DNA of 64,000 nucleotides from NCBI GenBank assembly GCA_026826555.1, contig JAKSZT010053928.1:42284740-42348739 (forward strand), written 5' to 3'. The stretch comes from Tolypeutes matacus. Lineage: Eukaryota; Chordata; Mammalia; Cingulata; Chlamyphoridae. Shown here one piece after another: positions 1 through 11,276 of this stretch. Under the pieces are notes generated by a model. That model was given only the letters and a program-made list of their open reading frames with translations, was not told the origin of the DNA and made no database searches. A program made the translations under genes and the position numbers. The number at the start of each line of letters is the position of its first letter. The first letter of the stretch is position 1.

Positions 1-270
1 GCCAACTAGAAAACGATGATGATGGCCCAGTCCCATCCCCCAAACAATGAGTATTTTCAACTACAAGCAAAACAATTCCTTTCCTCTGCCCCATAATATC
101 TATGTCCCTTCTCAGCCTGAAGGAGTCAGAGTGGACATTATCCCTCAAGAATGAGGAATAAACAAAAAGAAGGGAGAAGTGTAACCATTGACGAAAGCAT
201 ATTTATTGTTATTGTAGTTATATCTTAACTTAATGGAATAACTTGCAACATTGATATTAAAAAAAGAAAT
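1..270 (+). repeat. L1 3' untranslated region fragment (type A), cut by window start
   Basis: The reverse complement of this stretch matches 17,560-17,830 in the same window. Shared landmarks are GATGATGATGG, CCTCTGCCCCATAATATCT and AGTCAGAGTGGACAT. It ends in an A-run near 255-270, as expected for the 3' end of a plus-strand L1. The upstream part lies outside the window. It is a 5'-truncated, noncoding retrotransposon tail. Confidence 0.6.
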
Positions 271-556
271 ATGACTACTGAATTAATATATATGTGTTTA
301 CAGTATAGTTTTACAATTCTTTGAGAAGAAAATGATTGAAAACTTTGATAAGTATACCATCAAATATATCTGTTCATCTAATTTTTAACCTTCATTATGT
401 CAATTCTTCCTTTTACCTTCAAATCATGAGAAATGTAAAAAAAAAATACATTTATCCAATTTGAATAAAAAAGAATCTTTAAAATAAAAAAGGTATATTC
501 ATATAACTAAGTTTTTCACTATATGAAAGCTTTCCAATAACTGAACCAAAGATCAG
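271..556. other. AT-rich spacer, nothing recognised
   Basis: Very AT-rich sequence between two L1 tails. No repeat family, open frame or regulatory signal could be identified. Confidence 0.5.
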
Positions 557-2215
557 TTTTTAAATTTTTTTTAATTTTTAAAGAATCTTTAGATTACATA
601 AATGTTACATCAAAAATATAGGGGATTTCAAGCTTATAGTCCCCTTGTTAAGAAAAAAAAAAAATATATAGGGGATTCCCATATACCCCCCATCCCCTCC
701 CCTCCCACATCTTCCCACATTAACATCTTTCATTAGTCTGGTACATTTGTTACAATTGAACAATTGAAACATTGCTACTAACCATGAACTATAGTTTACG
801 TTATAGTTTACACTTTGCCCCACACAATTTTAAAGGTTTTGAAAAAATGTATAATTGCCTGTATCCATCATTGCGATGTCATACAGGACAATTCCAATGT
901 CCCAAAAATGTCCCCATGTTATACTGATTCTTCCCTCTCCCTCCCCTCAAAACCTCTGGTAGCCACTGCTTTTATATCAATGATACAAGTTATTCCATTG
1001 CTAGAATAATAATAAGTCTATAATAGAGTAATAATAGAATAATAATAAGTCTACTTTAGGCCATTGTTCATTCTCCTATCTTGAGGATTTTGAGATGGTG
1101 ATGCCCCCTCTGTTTCTGATTGAGAGGCGGCTTAGATTCCATGGGGCAGATGAATGGAACTGTCATGTTTGCAGTTGTAGATACTCTCTATTTGGGGGGA
1201 TGGGCACTGTCCATCATCATCCTTTTGTTAGTAGTTCTGGCTGAATCCAATGAACTAGAGAGTAGGTGTTACAACTCTGCTGAGATTCAGGGCTCAACCA
1301 GCATATGAACAGTCTCTGGGACATATATTTAATAAGTAAAGTGCTAATTATAGGTTCAAATAAAAGGGGCAGAAGAGCCATTGTAAGGAAATTAGAAATG
1401 AGTCTAACTCTGTTACTGTGGGGAGCATAAATTCCAAAGGAAGGTCCACTGACAGGTTGCCAAATTCCACGGATTGTCTGCCCTGCCTACAGTGTCTAGA
1501 TATCTCTAGAGCCCTCAGGAACCCCGCTGTTTGAGGCACTGTTTACTGTGGCAGTCAATGAAATCCTGCTGAGATATATAAAAGCGTAACCTCTGGAATG
1601 ACCTCCTGACTCACTTTGAAATCTCTTAGCCATAAAAAACTCATTTGTATTTAATATTTCCCCCTTTTGGTCAAGGTCTTTTTCCAAATGCATTGCTAGT
1701 CAGCGCTTAATAAGAATCCCTTGATGCCAAGGAGTTTCATACCTAAGAGTCATATCCCATACCGGAGGGGAAGGTCATGAACCCCCATGCTGAGTTTGGC
1801 TTAGAGAGAGGCCACATTTGAGCAACAAGGAGGCTTTCAGGAGGTAACTTTTAGGCAATATTTAATACTAGGCTAAGTTTCAATTTCACAAGAAAAGGTT
1901 CATAAGTACAGTCATCAATATCAAGGGCCTGGCATAATGGTCTATCTTCCTTCACTAGGAAATGTATTTGGGGGATTCTTGCCATACTATTAGAGAATGT
2001 ACCAGGACTCCTCAGGAAGGGAATTCAAAATTCTTTCAGTTATTGTGTTGGTCTCCACCCACTGAGACAATGCCCCATGAAGACTTGAATATATTCATAT
2101 GCTTTAAATGTAATGCCCAGGTGTACCCCTCCCCACACACACCCCCATCACCGATACCCTACACCAGTGATCCTGCCCTGCCAGAGTTGTGACCTTTCTG
2201 CAATCCAAAATCTCC
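557..2215 (-). mobile_element. L1 3' untranslated region, long type A, 5'-truncated
   Basis: On the minus strand this is a noncoding L1 tail of about 1.65 kb. It ends at 557 with an A-rich stretch, seen as T-rich on the plus strand. The same sequence recurs at 13,971-14,298 (+), 17,390-19,400 (-), 21,747-23,350 (+) and 44,489-45,812 (-). Landmarks are CTTAGATTACATAAATGTTAC at the 3' end, a run of C and T near 680-710, and CTCTTAGCCATAAA near 1,624. The copy at 17,390 continues upstream into recognisable ORF2 C-terminal sequence, which is why I assign these pieces to L1. Frames of up to 76 residues inside it are chance frames. Confidence 0.75.
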
Positions 2216-2325
2216 CCAAAAACAAAGCTAACAAAATAACCAAATAAAATTAATAAGAAAATTAAATAACAAAAAATAATGAATGAAATACAAAAATAAA
2301 ATAAATAAAATAAATTACTTTCATT
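2216..2325. repeat. A-rich low-complexity tract
   Basis: Degenerate (AATAAA)n-like sequence, almost pure A and T on the plus strand. It separates two minus-strand L1 tails. It is A-rich on the plus strand, so it is not the tail of either neighbour. Confidence 0.6.
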
Positions 2326-2397
2326 GTGTCTTTCATTACTGTAAGATGTTATCTTTTATGTACAGTGACAATTTCTTCTGTATGTTTCCCCAGTATC

Positions 2398-3130
2398 TTA
2401 TTTTTTTCACTTTATCTTCAGAGAGACTTTAGGTTACAAAAGAGTCTCAAAGAAAATGTGGGGGATTCCCATACACCCAATGCCCTACCCCTCTTCCACT
2501 CTCCCCTATTAATAACATTTTACATGTGGATGGTATATTTGTTACTATTGAAGTACAAATATTCGAGGATTGCTACTAACCTTGGTCAATGGTTCACATT
2601 ATGGTTTCCATTCTGCACTGTACACTTTTATAAGTTTTGACAAAATTTAAAATGGCCTGCATCTGTCATTGCAAGATCATGCAGAACAATTCCAATGCCC
2701 TGAAAACTATTCTATTCTTCCCTTCCACTGCCCTCGGAACCAATGGTAACCACTAAGTTTCAATTTTTGAAGAATAAGGTTCATAGTTACGTGCAATAAT
2801 ATTGAGGATTTGACATATTAGTCTGTTTTCTTTTATTAGGCACTGCCTATGTTTTCGAGAGATTCTTGCCCCTCTAATTGAGCAGGACTCCCCAAGATGG
2901 GAGTTAATATTTTCTTGTTTATTGTGTGGGTCTCCACCCACTGAGACTATACCCTATGACAAGATGAACACTTACAAGATAACCCATCAAGGCATGCCCC
3001 AGGTGCACTCTATCCCGCATATCTCCAAACCCCCAACACCCTGCACCAGTAACCCTCCCCTACCATATTTGCGAAAAGAACATTCCCACCATTGTAGTTT
3101 TAATCACAGACCTGCAAATCCCCAGAGTTC
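2398..3130 (-). mobile_element. L1 3' untranslated region, type A, internally deleted
   Basis: Follows 557-2215 closely at both ends: GGGGATTCCCATA near 2,461, ATTGCTACTAAC near 2,569, GTCTCCACCCACTGAGAC near 2,929. About 900 bp of the middle is missing. The junction lies at about 2,752, where the GGTAACCACT segment joins AAGTTTCAATTTTT. In the longer copy these two segments are at about 965 and 1,875. Noncoding. Confidence 0.7.
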
Positions 3131-3235
3131 TTAATTGAACTTAAATAAAATGAAAAATTCAGTTACAGTAGGCACATTTCAAGTGTTTAATAGCCACATG
3201 TCACTACAGCATTGGACAGAGTACCTCTGCACTCT
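3131..3235. repeat. Possible hAT-Charlie type MER remnant
   Basis: Contains GGCACATTTCAAGTGTTTAA followed by TAGCCACATGT and CATTGGACAG. That word order recalls a common old mammalian hAT-derived MER repeat. The exact family cannot be resolved by eye and the ends are eroded. Confidence 0.4.
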
Positions 3236-4351
3236 CTTTTCAGTCCATTGCAGCTAAAACTGCAGCCACATTTGAGCCATTAAATAGGAGAATGATCACT
3301 CAAAATTATTTTCTACAAAGAAATGCATATTTCTAATATAAACACTTTACAAATCCAAAATAAGTTAGTGAAGCCTCCATGGCATTAGAAACTAGTAAGT
3401 TGTGACAAACTACTTATAGAGATGTATTCTTCTTTAGACTATTCCTCAGCCAGCTAATGTGATGTTGTCTCCTAGATAAGATGTACATTTCCTTCTTAAA
3501 CTACCTTTCCTTAAAAAAAATAAAGAATAAGACAAATAAAAACGAATTAGATTATAGCTATTTGCACCAACTCCAACTTCCTGCATGTACAATCCAAGTC
3601 TGTGATAATGAGCAGTGATTACATGCCTTCACAGGACTGCACAACAGTGAAATCAATGTCCTGTTCAAAAGGTTCCAGTCGTTGACAAGTTGACAAATGA
3701 AATTGGAAGACATGGCAGACAACCCAATGGCAAACTGAAAGCTTGCTCGTGACTCCTCCATGCATCTATCTGGCTGCCTGCCATGCAGAGGGGCACTGGG
3801 CAAGTGGGATGCTCTCTGTCAGTGGAGCTGTAGGGGGTTCGTGCAAGGCCCAGGGGCTTCTGGTCTCCTCAGCTGCAGCTGTGATTAGCTTCTGAAAGAA
3901 ATAATAGGGTGGGGAATGGGGCTCTTGCATGGCTTAACTTCCTGTGCTACTTACAAGTGCTTTCCTGTTGCTGGGGCTTGGTGAGGTGTGCTCCTTTTAA
4001 AGGATTGGGTTGTGGGAAGATAAGGAGAGACAATTTTCTAATATGCAATTGCAGCAGTGTAGCAGGTCTGGAAAGAAGTCAACAGGCCCTCAGCCCAGCA
4101 TTCAATGGCTCCACCATCTGGACCTTTCTGCCTGCCAGTTTCATGTGCCACCACCCTCCATTCACTCTGGTCTCCTTGCTTCCCTTAGAACAATGGCTTG
4201 GATAACCTTTGGGTAGGCCCTTCCCTCTGTTGATATATTGCATCTCCCTATATTAGAATCTCACTTCTCCATCAATGTGTAGTTCAAACCACGCCTTCTG
4301 GAAATCCAACCCAGTTGTAAATGATTTTGCCTTCTGGTAGATTTGGATAGC
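3236..4351. other. Unassigned sequence, possibly unique
   Basis: No repeat family recognised. Two overlapping open frames of 98 and 68 residues at 3,909-4,216 are not supported by protein similarity, splice context or repeats. The 81-residue minus frame at 3,558-3,803 is likewise unsupported. Confidence 0.5.
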
Positions 4352-4383
4352 TAATAATAATAATAAAAATAATAATAATAATA
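4352..4383. repeat. (AAT)n microsatellite
   Basis: Short trinucleotide run with one imperfect unit, immediately before a MIR element. Confidence 0.85.
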
Positions 4384-4625
4384 GCTGCCATTCATTGGAC
4401 AACTATAGGTTCCCAGTTCTGTGCTTGACATTTTCATGCTTCCTAATTTAATCCTGACTAAACTACTAGGCATGAATTACTATCCCTATTTTATAGGCAA
4501 GTAAACTGAGGTTTAAATGTACTAAGTAACTAGTCTAAAGTCACACAGCAGGTAACAATCAGAGCCAGTATTCAAATTAATTTTTTTTCTGTCCCCAAAA
4601 CCTGTGCTTTATCGCTACATCATTC
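4384..4625 (-). repeat. MIR SINE (tRNA-derived, ancient)
   Basis: Reads as MIR in reverse. ATTTTATAGGCAAGTAAACTG is the complement of the core 'cagtttcctcatctgtaaaatgg' region. AGTCACACAGCAGGTAACAA matches the core next to the tRNA-like head, and GTGCTTTATCGCTACA the tRNA-derived end. Diverged but close to full length. Confidence 0.7.
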
Positions 4626-5460
4626 CATTAACTCAGGACACAGTTATTTAATCAAAACACATTTACAAGGCATCCTAAGATGCCAGGTTCAGTGGTAGGC
4701 TCCAAGGACACAATAAATAATATATATAATACATTTTTAAAGCCCTAATACTCAAGGATCTCACAATACAATCATATAAATGCGCTGGTAAAGATATGTC
4801 CAAAAATTATAAGGCCTCACAGAATTGATACTTAAGCTCAGTTTGCAACATAAATAGAAGTTTACCAGGTGGAAAGTCAAAGGCAGTGGGGAGGGGGATA
4901 TTCCAGAAAAAGGAAACACAAGTGCAAAGGCAAAGAATTATAAAATTCTACAGGTTGATCAAAATAGCCTAGCAGCATTCTAGAAACATGGTCAAGGACA
5001 GGTTTTATTTGCCACACAAAGGAGTTTGGAAGTTATTCTGTAGGTAGCTGAGAGCAACAAAGGGATTTTAAACAGAAGATGATCAGATTACATGGGTTCC
5101 TCCTCTTTCATCTATTCAATAAGTATATGTTGAGGACCAATGATTGTGTTGAAAACTGGAGACCTAAATAAGAGCTTTTAGTCAAATGGTGGAGACAGTC
5201 AACTATACCAGCAATTATAGGAAATATGACAACTGCTAGCCAGAGGTGTGTGCAAGGTGTTGGTGTCAGTGAGCACAGAGGACAGGGCATCTGATTAGAA
5301 TGGCAGGAGTCATGTCCCATGTCAAGAATGGTTCCCTGGAGGAAGATGTCACACTGGAGGTGACAAGAGAATGGACTGGAAGGCTTTAGACTGGGAAGTA
5401 AACAATGGGGTCACTGGAACGGTCAAGAGTATATATTTGAGATATTTTCTTAGACGTGAT
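4626..5460 (+). repeat. L2-like LINE fragments
   Basis: Contains the L2 3'-region word order: 'tgccaggttcagtggtaggc', then an 'aaggatctcacaat' box, then a 'gtgcaaaggcaaag' box and 'aacagaagatgatcagatta'. A second, similar segment starts near 5,110 (TCTATTCAATAAGTATATG). Strongly diverged and noncoding. L2 assignment is by pattern recognition only. Confidence 0.5.
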
Positions 5461-5924
5461 TAAAATATTTAGTGACTTACTAGAAAGGGGTTGGGAACGG
5501 AAGAATAGGGAACAATCAGGGCTGGGATGAAAATCACTATCCAACTGCGGTTTTAGCGATACCAAGAGAGAGAAGACAGAAAAAGCAGTAACTTTGCAGA
5601 AGAAAGAGTCTGCATTTAGTTTTGTACACAATAAAGGGAAACTGCTAATAATTCTCAAACATAAAGAGAATTGAATAGAAAGAAAACATTGGAAATGGGG
5701 TAAGAGCATGCCATATAACAACATCATTATTTTTTTTAATATCAGTGATTATTTACTTAGCTATTAATGGTCAAAGTTGATTCACCTCACTTATCAAAAT
5801 AGTATATGCTTGAGCTTAGTAAATTAATAAATCCTCTTTTATTTGTTTTCTTGTTCCACAGGCATGTTGCACAGTGCAAACTGAATTCCTCACAAATTTG
5901 TGTCCTATACTCACAGTGGTTCTT
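5461..5924. other. Unassigned sequence
   Basis: No repeat or gene recognised. The minus-strand frame of 113 residues at 5,386-5,727 overlaps the end of the L2-like block and shows no family features. Confidence 0.45.
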
Positions 5925-6470
5925 AAACTGAAGTCCACAAGGTCAAAAATATTTTCATATAAATTATTTGCCTTTTTCACTCTCATTCTCTGAGTATATG
6001 GCAGAGTTCTCCAAAAGCTATATTTTGTTTGATGATGTCATTACTCTAAAAGAAAGTGAAATATGTGTCTGTGAATTCTTGAGTTTTCCAGGTTTTTCCA
6101 AGATTTAGTGTATAGATTTGTGCATTTCCAGAAATTACCTCAATTTCCTCAAGGTACTTCTGCTGTGCTCTTAAGAGATATTTTTGTTTTACCTGTTAGC
6201 ATCATGTATATCATTACCATCCAATAAATAATTTGAAATCCAAAAATTTTTCTTATAAGTATGTTAAAACACAGCAAAAAATTAGTACACTTTGTTGTCA
6301 AATTTTTCAGGAATATTTTTAAAATTTCATAAACCTTTCTAAATTTTTTATTTTTACCTCAAAGTGTTATTTTTGTAATTTGACATTTTATTCTAAAATG
6401 CAAGAAAATTTATTTATATTTTTCTTATATTTAAGGATAGACTGTTGACTTTAAGAAAAGGAGACTAGAA
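5925..6470. repeat. Possible old DNA transposon (hAT-like) remnant
   Basis: Starts with CAGTGGTTCTTAAACTGAAG, a typical hAT-type terminal sequence. AT-rich internal sequence follows, including 'tttgatgatgtcattactct' and 'ttgaaatccaaaaatttttc'. No clear opposite terminal repeat or target duplication was found, so this is tentative. Confidence 0.35.
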
Positions 6471-7364
6471 CCCTCACTTTCTCAACACTCAGCTTCATCA
6501 ACTACGTCAAAAGATGCTAAAAAAGATCAGAGAGTTCTTGACTCATGAAAGGAAGGAATCTCCTCCAAAGAAACTGGAAGAAACTGTAAATGAGAAATGA
6601 AAATAAGAACAAAGCTGGTTTTCCCTTGGCCTTATGGAAGCTAACAATCTTATTGTCTTATACAATAGTCTTTACAAGTGTTACAGTGGTGCAAGCTAAG
6701 CCCAGCATTCATTTCCAGACCAACCACTCAGAATGTAAAGAAAGGGGAACTAGATGTTTCAAATGTAGAATTGATGAGATCTTTAAAGGTCAAAATGATT
6801 TGTGCAACTTTTCAAACAAGAACTGACAAAGCTGTAGAAGTGCCTTACAAGGTCACACATCGTAGGGCATCACACAGCACCTGAGTGCCTAATGAAGCAT
6901 GTCCTCTTGACTGAGCCTAAGGGGTATTCTGAGATCAAAGAGTTTCAGAATCAGCGGTCCATAGTGTTAGCTACATCCATGGTTCTGCCTGATGGTCTGC
7001 TTCATACATCTGTATTTGCTTTTCCAACACAAACAGATGACACTGGCCAGCCACTAAGCAGCCTTGAAGACCAGGTCATCAGACCAGCACTGCCTCCTTT
7101 GCACCTCACAAGGGCCAGTGGTCTCACCCCCCACCCCCCACTTCCCTGCCTCCTGGCAAAGAGTTCTATTCTCTCAAAGGGTACATATCTCTCTTGCATT
7201 TTCCAATCCTGTCCCCACACTGGTTCTATCCCCACCACTACTTAAATTTTTCTTACAAAAAGAGGGAGGAAATACACAACAGCCCCTTCTTTCAACTCTA
7301 GTTTCTCTTCAAGTTACTATCCCATTTTGGTGGGTTTTCTTTTCTGATTAAGTATAGTAGACAC
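6471..7364. other. Unassigned sequence with short open frames
   Basis: Three overlapping plus-strand frames (78, 68 and 117 residues; 6,590-7,245) occur here. The first begins with a charged stretch and a hydrophobic segment resembling a signal peptide, and has a few cysteines near the end. No homologue, intron or polyadenylation context supports a gene. A processed pseudogene cannot be excluded, but I do not recognise one. Confidence 0.4.
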
Positions 7365-7675
7365 ACACTGTGGATCTGCAATCCCTCATCCATAATACTA
7401 AGATGGAAAAAGCTCTGAAAATCCAAAATTATGTTATATACTCGTTTAATGGCAAAACCCAACCTGCTAGTTAGGCAGCAAATCCGATGGGAAATGATAC
7501 TTAGAGTGAAGAGTCTTATGTTCTGCCATGGAAATATCACTACAAATGATAACATCATGCTAAAGGTGTTATGAAACATAAAGCAAATAAAGCACCTTAT
7601 TTAAAACTGTAAAGTATCTGTACTTTGAAAATCATCCGGTCCCAAGGATTTTGAGTTGAAGATTGTAGACCTGCA
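7365..7675. repeat. MARNA-like (mariner-type) DNA transposon remnant
   Basis: The left side reads 'gatctgcaatccctcatcca' with 'gaaaatccaaaatt', and the right side 'aaaatcatccggtcccaagg'. This is the arrangement I associate with the MARNA mariner family, whose ends carry 'atccctaatccgaaaatcc' and 'ggtcccaagcatttcgg' words. 'tgaaacataaa' in the middle also fits. Diverged and noncoding. Confidence 0.45.
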
Positions 7676-8161
7676 CTATCTTTCATGTCAATCTCAGTAG
7701 TTAGGAGCACTTGCTAAACATATTTACACTATATCCTTGATTAATACAGAGGCTGATAGGAAACACCAGTGGTTTCCTACTATAGAAGTTAATCAACAGA
7801 ATTGTGGTCAAATTCCTGCTACAGTAATACATTAGGTGCATTAACATGTCTAGACACTCTTCCTATACCATTTGATACACTCAGAAATGTATCCTTCTCT
7901 AAAGATGGAGAGTTGCCTTAATGAAATAAATCTTTATCAAAAAGTAAGAATCAAGCAACAGAAGGAATGAGAAATTGACTATAGCTGACCTCTCCCAAAG
8001 CTAGGAGCTTTGTATAACCGTTTTCAGGGAAAGGTATACACAGTGCAGAGAGGAAACAGAAGGGAGTGAGTTTCACAGACAGATGTCAATGCTTGACCAT
8101 TTACAAAGGAGGTGAGTCAGAGTATATGTGCCACCACTCCTCATTGGGGTCAAAACTATGG
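7676..8161. other. Unassigned sequence before the LTR
   Basis: No repeat or gene recognised. Its last bases form the left half of the CCCTC target duplication at 8,162-8,166. Confidence 0.5.
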
Positions 8162-8166
8162 CCCTC

Positions 8167-8791
8167 TGTATTAACCAGGCAAAGGGGTGTTGATGCAAAA
8201 TACCAGAAATCAGTTGGTTTTTATAAAGGGTATTTATTTCTGGTAGAAGCTTACAGTTACCAGGCCATAAAGCATAAGTTTCTTCCCTCACCAAAGTCTA
8301 TTGCTACGTGTTGGAGCAAGGCAGCTACCGATATTTACCAGGGTTCAGGCTTCTTGGGTTCCTCTCTTCCCAAGGCTGTGTTTCTCTCTGGGCTTATCGC
8401 CTCTGTTTCCTCCACAAGATCAGCTGTAGACTATGAGGCTTTCGAGGCTCTGTCTCTCTCCTCAAGGTCAGCTGTGAACTGTCAGGTAAATGGCTCGTCT
8501 CTATCCCGGGGCCTTCTCTCTTTCCTCATGACCAAGCTCCTCTGTCTGCTCGCCTCCCCGGCTCCAGCATCAAAACTCCAACATCAGAACTGCTCCAACT
8601 CTGTTCTTTGCTATGCCTTTTATATTTGATTCCCATCCCACCAAGGGGTGGGGCTCAATGCGCTACTGATGTGGCTCAGTCAATGCCCTCATCTTAACTT
8701 AATCATGCCCAGATTAGCAGACCAGTTTACAAACATGATCCAATATCTATTTTTGGAATTCATAATTACATCAAACTGCCAAACCGCTACA
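8167..8791 (-). mobile_element. Solo LTR, ERVL-like family, with 5-bp target duplication
   Basis: The element has canonical retroviral LTR ends: TGTAGCGGTTT on the minus-strand 5' end and TTAATACA on its 3' end. The flanking CCCTC at 8,162-8,166 and 8,792-8,796 is a perfect 5-bp target duplication, the length usual for ERVL elements. On the minus strand a TATA-like AATATAAAAGG lies near 8,617-8,627, and an AATAAA polyadenylation signal near 8,233-8,238. No internal gag, pol or env sequence flanks it, so it is a solo LTR left by recombination. The 187-residue plus-strand frame at 8,066-8,629 is antisense to it and not a gene. A second copy of the family is at 63,208-63,778. Confidence 0.8.
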
Positions 8792-8796
8792 CCCTC

Positions 8797-9149
8797 TCAA
8801 AGATATAGTTTGAGAGATAGTGAAAGATGACATTTATAAAAATATCTCCTCCCGAACTTGGCTGGATACTATTTTCTTAAATGCCCTGAAACTCCCATAT
8901 TTAATAATATTCCTTTAGTTTAGAAAAGGCAGGGCCGCCAATCTGCCGAGAGCCACTGGCAGAAACTCACAGTTACTATTAATTAGGTTAGGAAAGTGCT
9001 CAAGAGTCTCATTTGTCTAATGAGTCATCCAAGTCATGTGTTTGGGAGGAGAAAGAGCAGCAGGGGTAGGGCTGCAGCTGAGTCCAGGCTGGCTGGGCTG
9101 GCACCCTCTTATGTCACCTCACACAAGTGAAATTCTGACTCCTCAGTTT
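8797..9149. other. Unassigned sequence
   Basis: Nothing recognised between the LTR and a short MIR fragment. Moderately GC-rich around 9,050-9,120. Confidence 0.5.
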
Positions 9150-9250
9150 TACCTACTGAAAGGGTTTTTGTAAAGAATAAATGTGACCTTCCATGTAAAG
9201 CATGTAGCATAGTGTCTGGCACATAGAAAGCATGTAACAGAGTAACAGTG
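9150..9250 (+). repeat. MIR SINE fragment
   Basis: Matches the 3' half of MIR: 'cagttttacctactgaaagg', then 'taaagaataaatgtg', then 'agtgtctggcacatagaaag', the usual MIR end wording. Confidence 0.6.
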
Positions 9251-9489
9251 TAACAGTGTCTTTTCTTATGCATATTGAATTATTTTGTTTTTATCACTCA
9301 TTGCTACACTAGAGAAAGAGAATATAAATATTTCCATTTACTCTCTTCTCCCAGGACATCTTCATGTTTAAGGCCTCTCTGATCTCAAGGAAAAGGGTAC
9401 TGAATTTTGTGTGTCATTAACATACGTTCTGGCCATATTTCTTTGATATTTAGAATGAGACTCACATCCTCTACATCAGTTATTCTTGT

Positions 9490-10370
9490 TATCACTATGT
9501 ACTACCATTTGTGCTAGGCTCTAGATATACAACAGTAAGCAAAAGGGATATGGCCCTTGCCTCTGGGAGCTTACAGTTTAGTAAGGAAGGCAGACAATCT
9601 AAAAGCAATTTTAGTAAGTAGTAGTAAATGTTATGATGCAGGAAGAATGGGACAAAAGTGAATTCAAGGAAACAGAACAGAGCCTGTGGGTTGGGGAATG
9701 CCTGTGAGGGAGTGAGAAAAAGCTGAGGCCTAAGGTGTGAAAAAGAGATACGCAGGTGAAGTGAGGGGAAAGGCATTCCTGGCTGGGAAAAATAGCACGG
9801 CCAATGCTCCAGAGAGAGAAGAGAGATGCTGTCAAGGATACAGGATGTCTGGTAGGGGTGGAACACAGAAAGCTCTGATCATGGAGAGCCAATCTCTGAA
9901 TATCTCAGATGAACTGACAAAGTCAATTACAGCTGAGACAAGGCAGTCTGGCTGTCATGAGTTAACATGGGGCCAACCTTCCAAGAGAGCGGGTGAGGAA
10001 GAAGCCTGGGTCAGGGTCGCCAAAGGGCCCCAGGAAGCCTGGAGTGAAGCAGAAAAGAACTACTGTGGTGGCAACATGTGTGTACTTGTATGAGGTGGGT
10101 GTGATCTTGGTGAATTCATTAGGAAATTAAGTGCATATAAGTTAGGAAATATACAGCTTCCCTACGGAGATAAAGAACAGCGTGTTTAAACCTGTATGGA
10201 CCAAATAAAAGTAGGTGGGGTTGATAATTCTTGAAAACTCTGAGGTGAGGGAGTGGCTTTAAGCAAAGAAGCATGGCTGTGAGCTGTTGTGGGAAAGCAG
10301 CAAAGTGACCCGTTGATCCTGGCCTGTGAGTAAGGAGACATCTTTTAAGCCCTGAGCCCAGCCCCAAACA
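9490..10370 (+). repeat. L2-like LINE fragment
   Basis: Begins 'gtgctaggctctagatatac' and continues 'cccttgcctctgggagctta', the standard L2 3'-region order. 'aaaggcattcctggctggga' near 9,771 and 'atgctccagagag' follow. The 118-residue plus frame at 9,737-10,093 and the 123-residue minus frame at 9,495-9,866 are shadows of this repeat. Confidence 0.6.
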
Positions 10371-10459
10371 TGCACAGCTGCACTAAGTGCCCAATTGCAA
10401 GACCACGCACTTGACGTTTATTCTACAATGTTATTTTCAGCCACAATAAACTGCTGATG

Positions 10460-10605
10460 GAAGCCACTGCCTTGTGAGTAGTTACAGAGATGCATGAATA
10501 TTGAGCAAAGGGTGTAAATCCTGACTTTGCCATGGCCCTGGACAAGTTACTAACTTATATGAACTTCAGTTTTCTGATTGGTAAAGCAGAGTAAATAATT
10601 TTCAA
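10460..10605 (+). repeat. MIR SINE fragment
   Basis: Contains 'ctggacaagttactaactta', 'gaacttcagttttctgattg' and 'gtaaagcagagtaaataat', the MIR core in order. The tRNA-like head is weak. Confidence 0.6.
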
Positions 10606-10861
10606 GGGTTTTTGTTTTTTGTTTTTTGGTTTTTTTTTTTGGTGGCAGAAACCCTATCAACCAGCACAAGCAAAAGAGGAGGACTTTGTTTTAAGGATGA
10701 GGACAAGGGGAGGAACCTGATGAATATGTAGTCAGGTCTCCCAAGGGAACGAAGCAGAAACTAGAAAGCCTTTGGGAGGCAATTGCTCTCTCAGTGTCTC
10801 TCTCTCTCTCTCCCTGTCTATGCTTTCTGTCCCTGTACCAGGTTGAAGAGTGCCCTCTGAA
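10606..10861. other. G/T-rich and CT-rich low-complexity sequence, otherwise unassigned
   Basis: A TTTTTGTTTTTTGTTTTTTGG stretch at 10,611-10,640 and a short (TC)n run at 10,797-10,813 frame unassigned sequence that ends where the MaLR-like LTR begins. Confidence 0.45.
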
Positions 10862-11276
10862 AATCCATGTCCACCAGAACCTCAGATGTTTCATTACTTG
10901 GAAATAGGGTCTTTGTAGATGAAATTCACTAAGATGAGGTCATACTGGAGTAAGGTGGACCCTAAATCCAATATGATTACTGCCCCTATAAGAGGGAAAT
11001 TTTGACGGAGAGACACAGACACAGCAGGAAGACAGCCATGTCAAGTTGGAAGGAAGATTATAGTTGCGCTGCCTCAAGCCAAGGAATGCCTGGGGCAGCC
11101 AGAAGCTGAAGAGGCAAGCAAGGATCCTCCCCTAGAGGCTTCAGAGGGAGCATGGTCCTGCCAACACATTGATTTTAAACTTCCGGCCTCCCAAACTATG
11201 AGAGAATCAATTTCTATTTTGCTTGAAGCACCTCATTTGTAGTATTTTGTTATGACAGCACTAGGAAACTAATACG
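10862..11276 (+). mobile_element. LTR, ERVL-MaLR-like, 5'-incomplete
   Basis: Contains 'ggaaatagggtctttgtaga', 'aagatgaggtcatactggag', 'ctaaatccaatatgattact', 'gatcctcccctagaggcttc' and 'gacagcactaggaaactaat' in order. This is a familiar placental LTR consensus that I assign to the MaLR type with some doubt about the exact family. The same family occurs at 27,276-28,521. Diverged, no internal region. Confidence 0.6.

Noticed and set aside
6590..6826. 78-residue frame with a signal-peptide-like start and several cysteines
   Set aside because: Too short, no homologue recognised, no splice or promoter context, and it overlaps other equally good chance frames.
8066..8629. 187-residue plus-strand open frame, the longest in the window
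   Set aside because: It lies mostly antisense within the solo LTR at 8,167-8,791, starts outside the element, has no recognisable domain and uses simple Ser/Leu-rich sequence from the CT-rich LTR.
9737..10093. 118-residue charged frame
   Set aside because: It lies inside an L2-like repeat and does not match any L2 protein frame.
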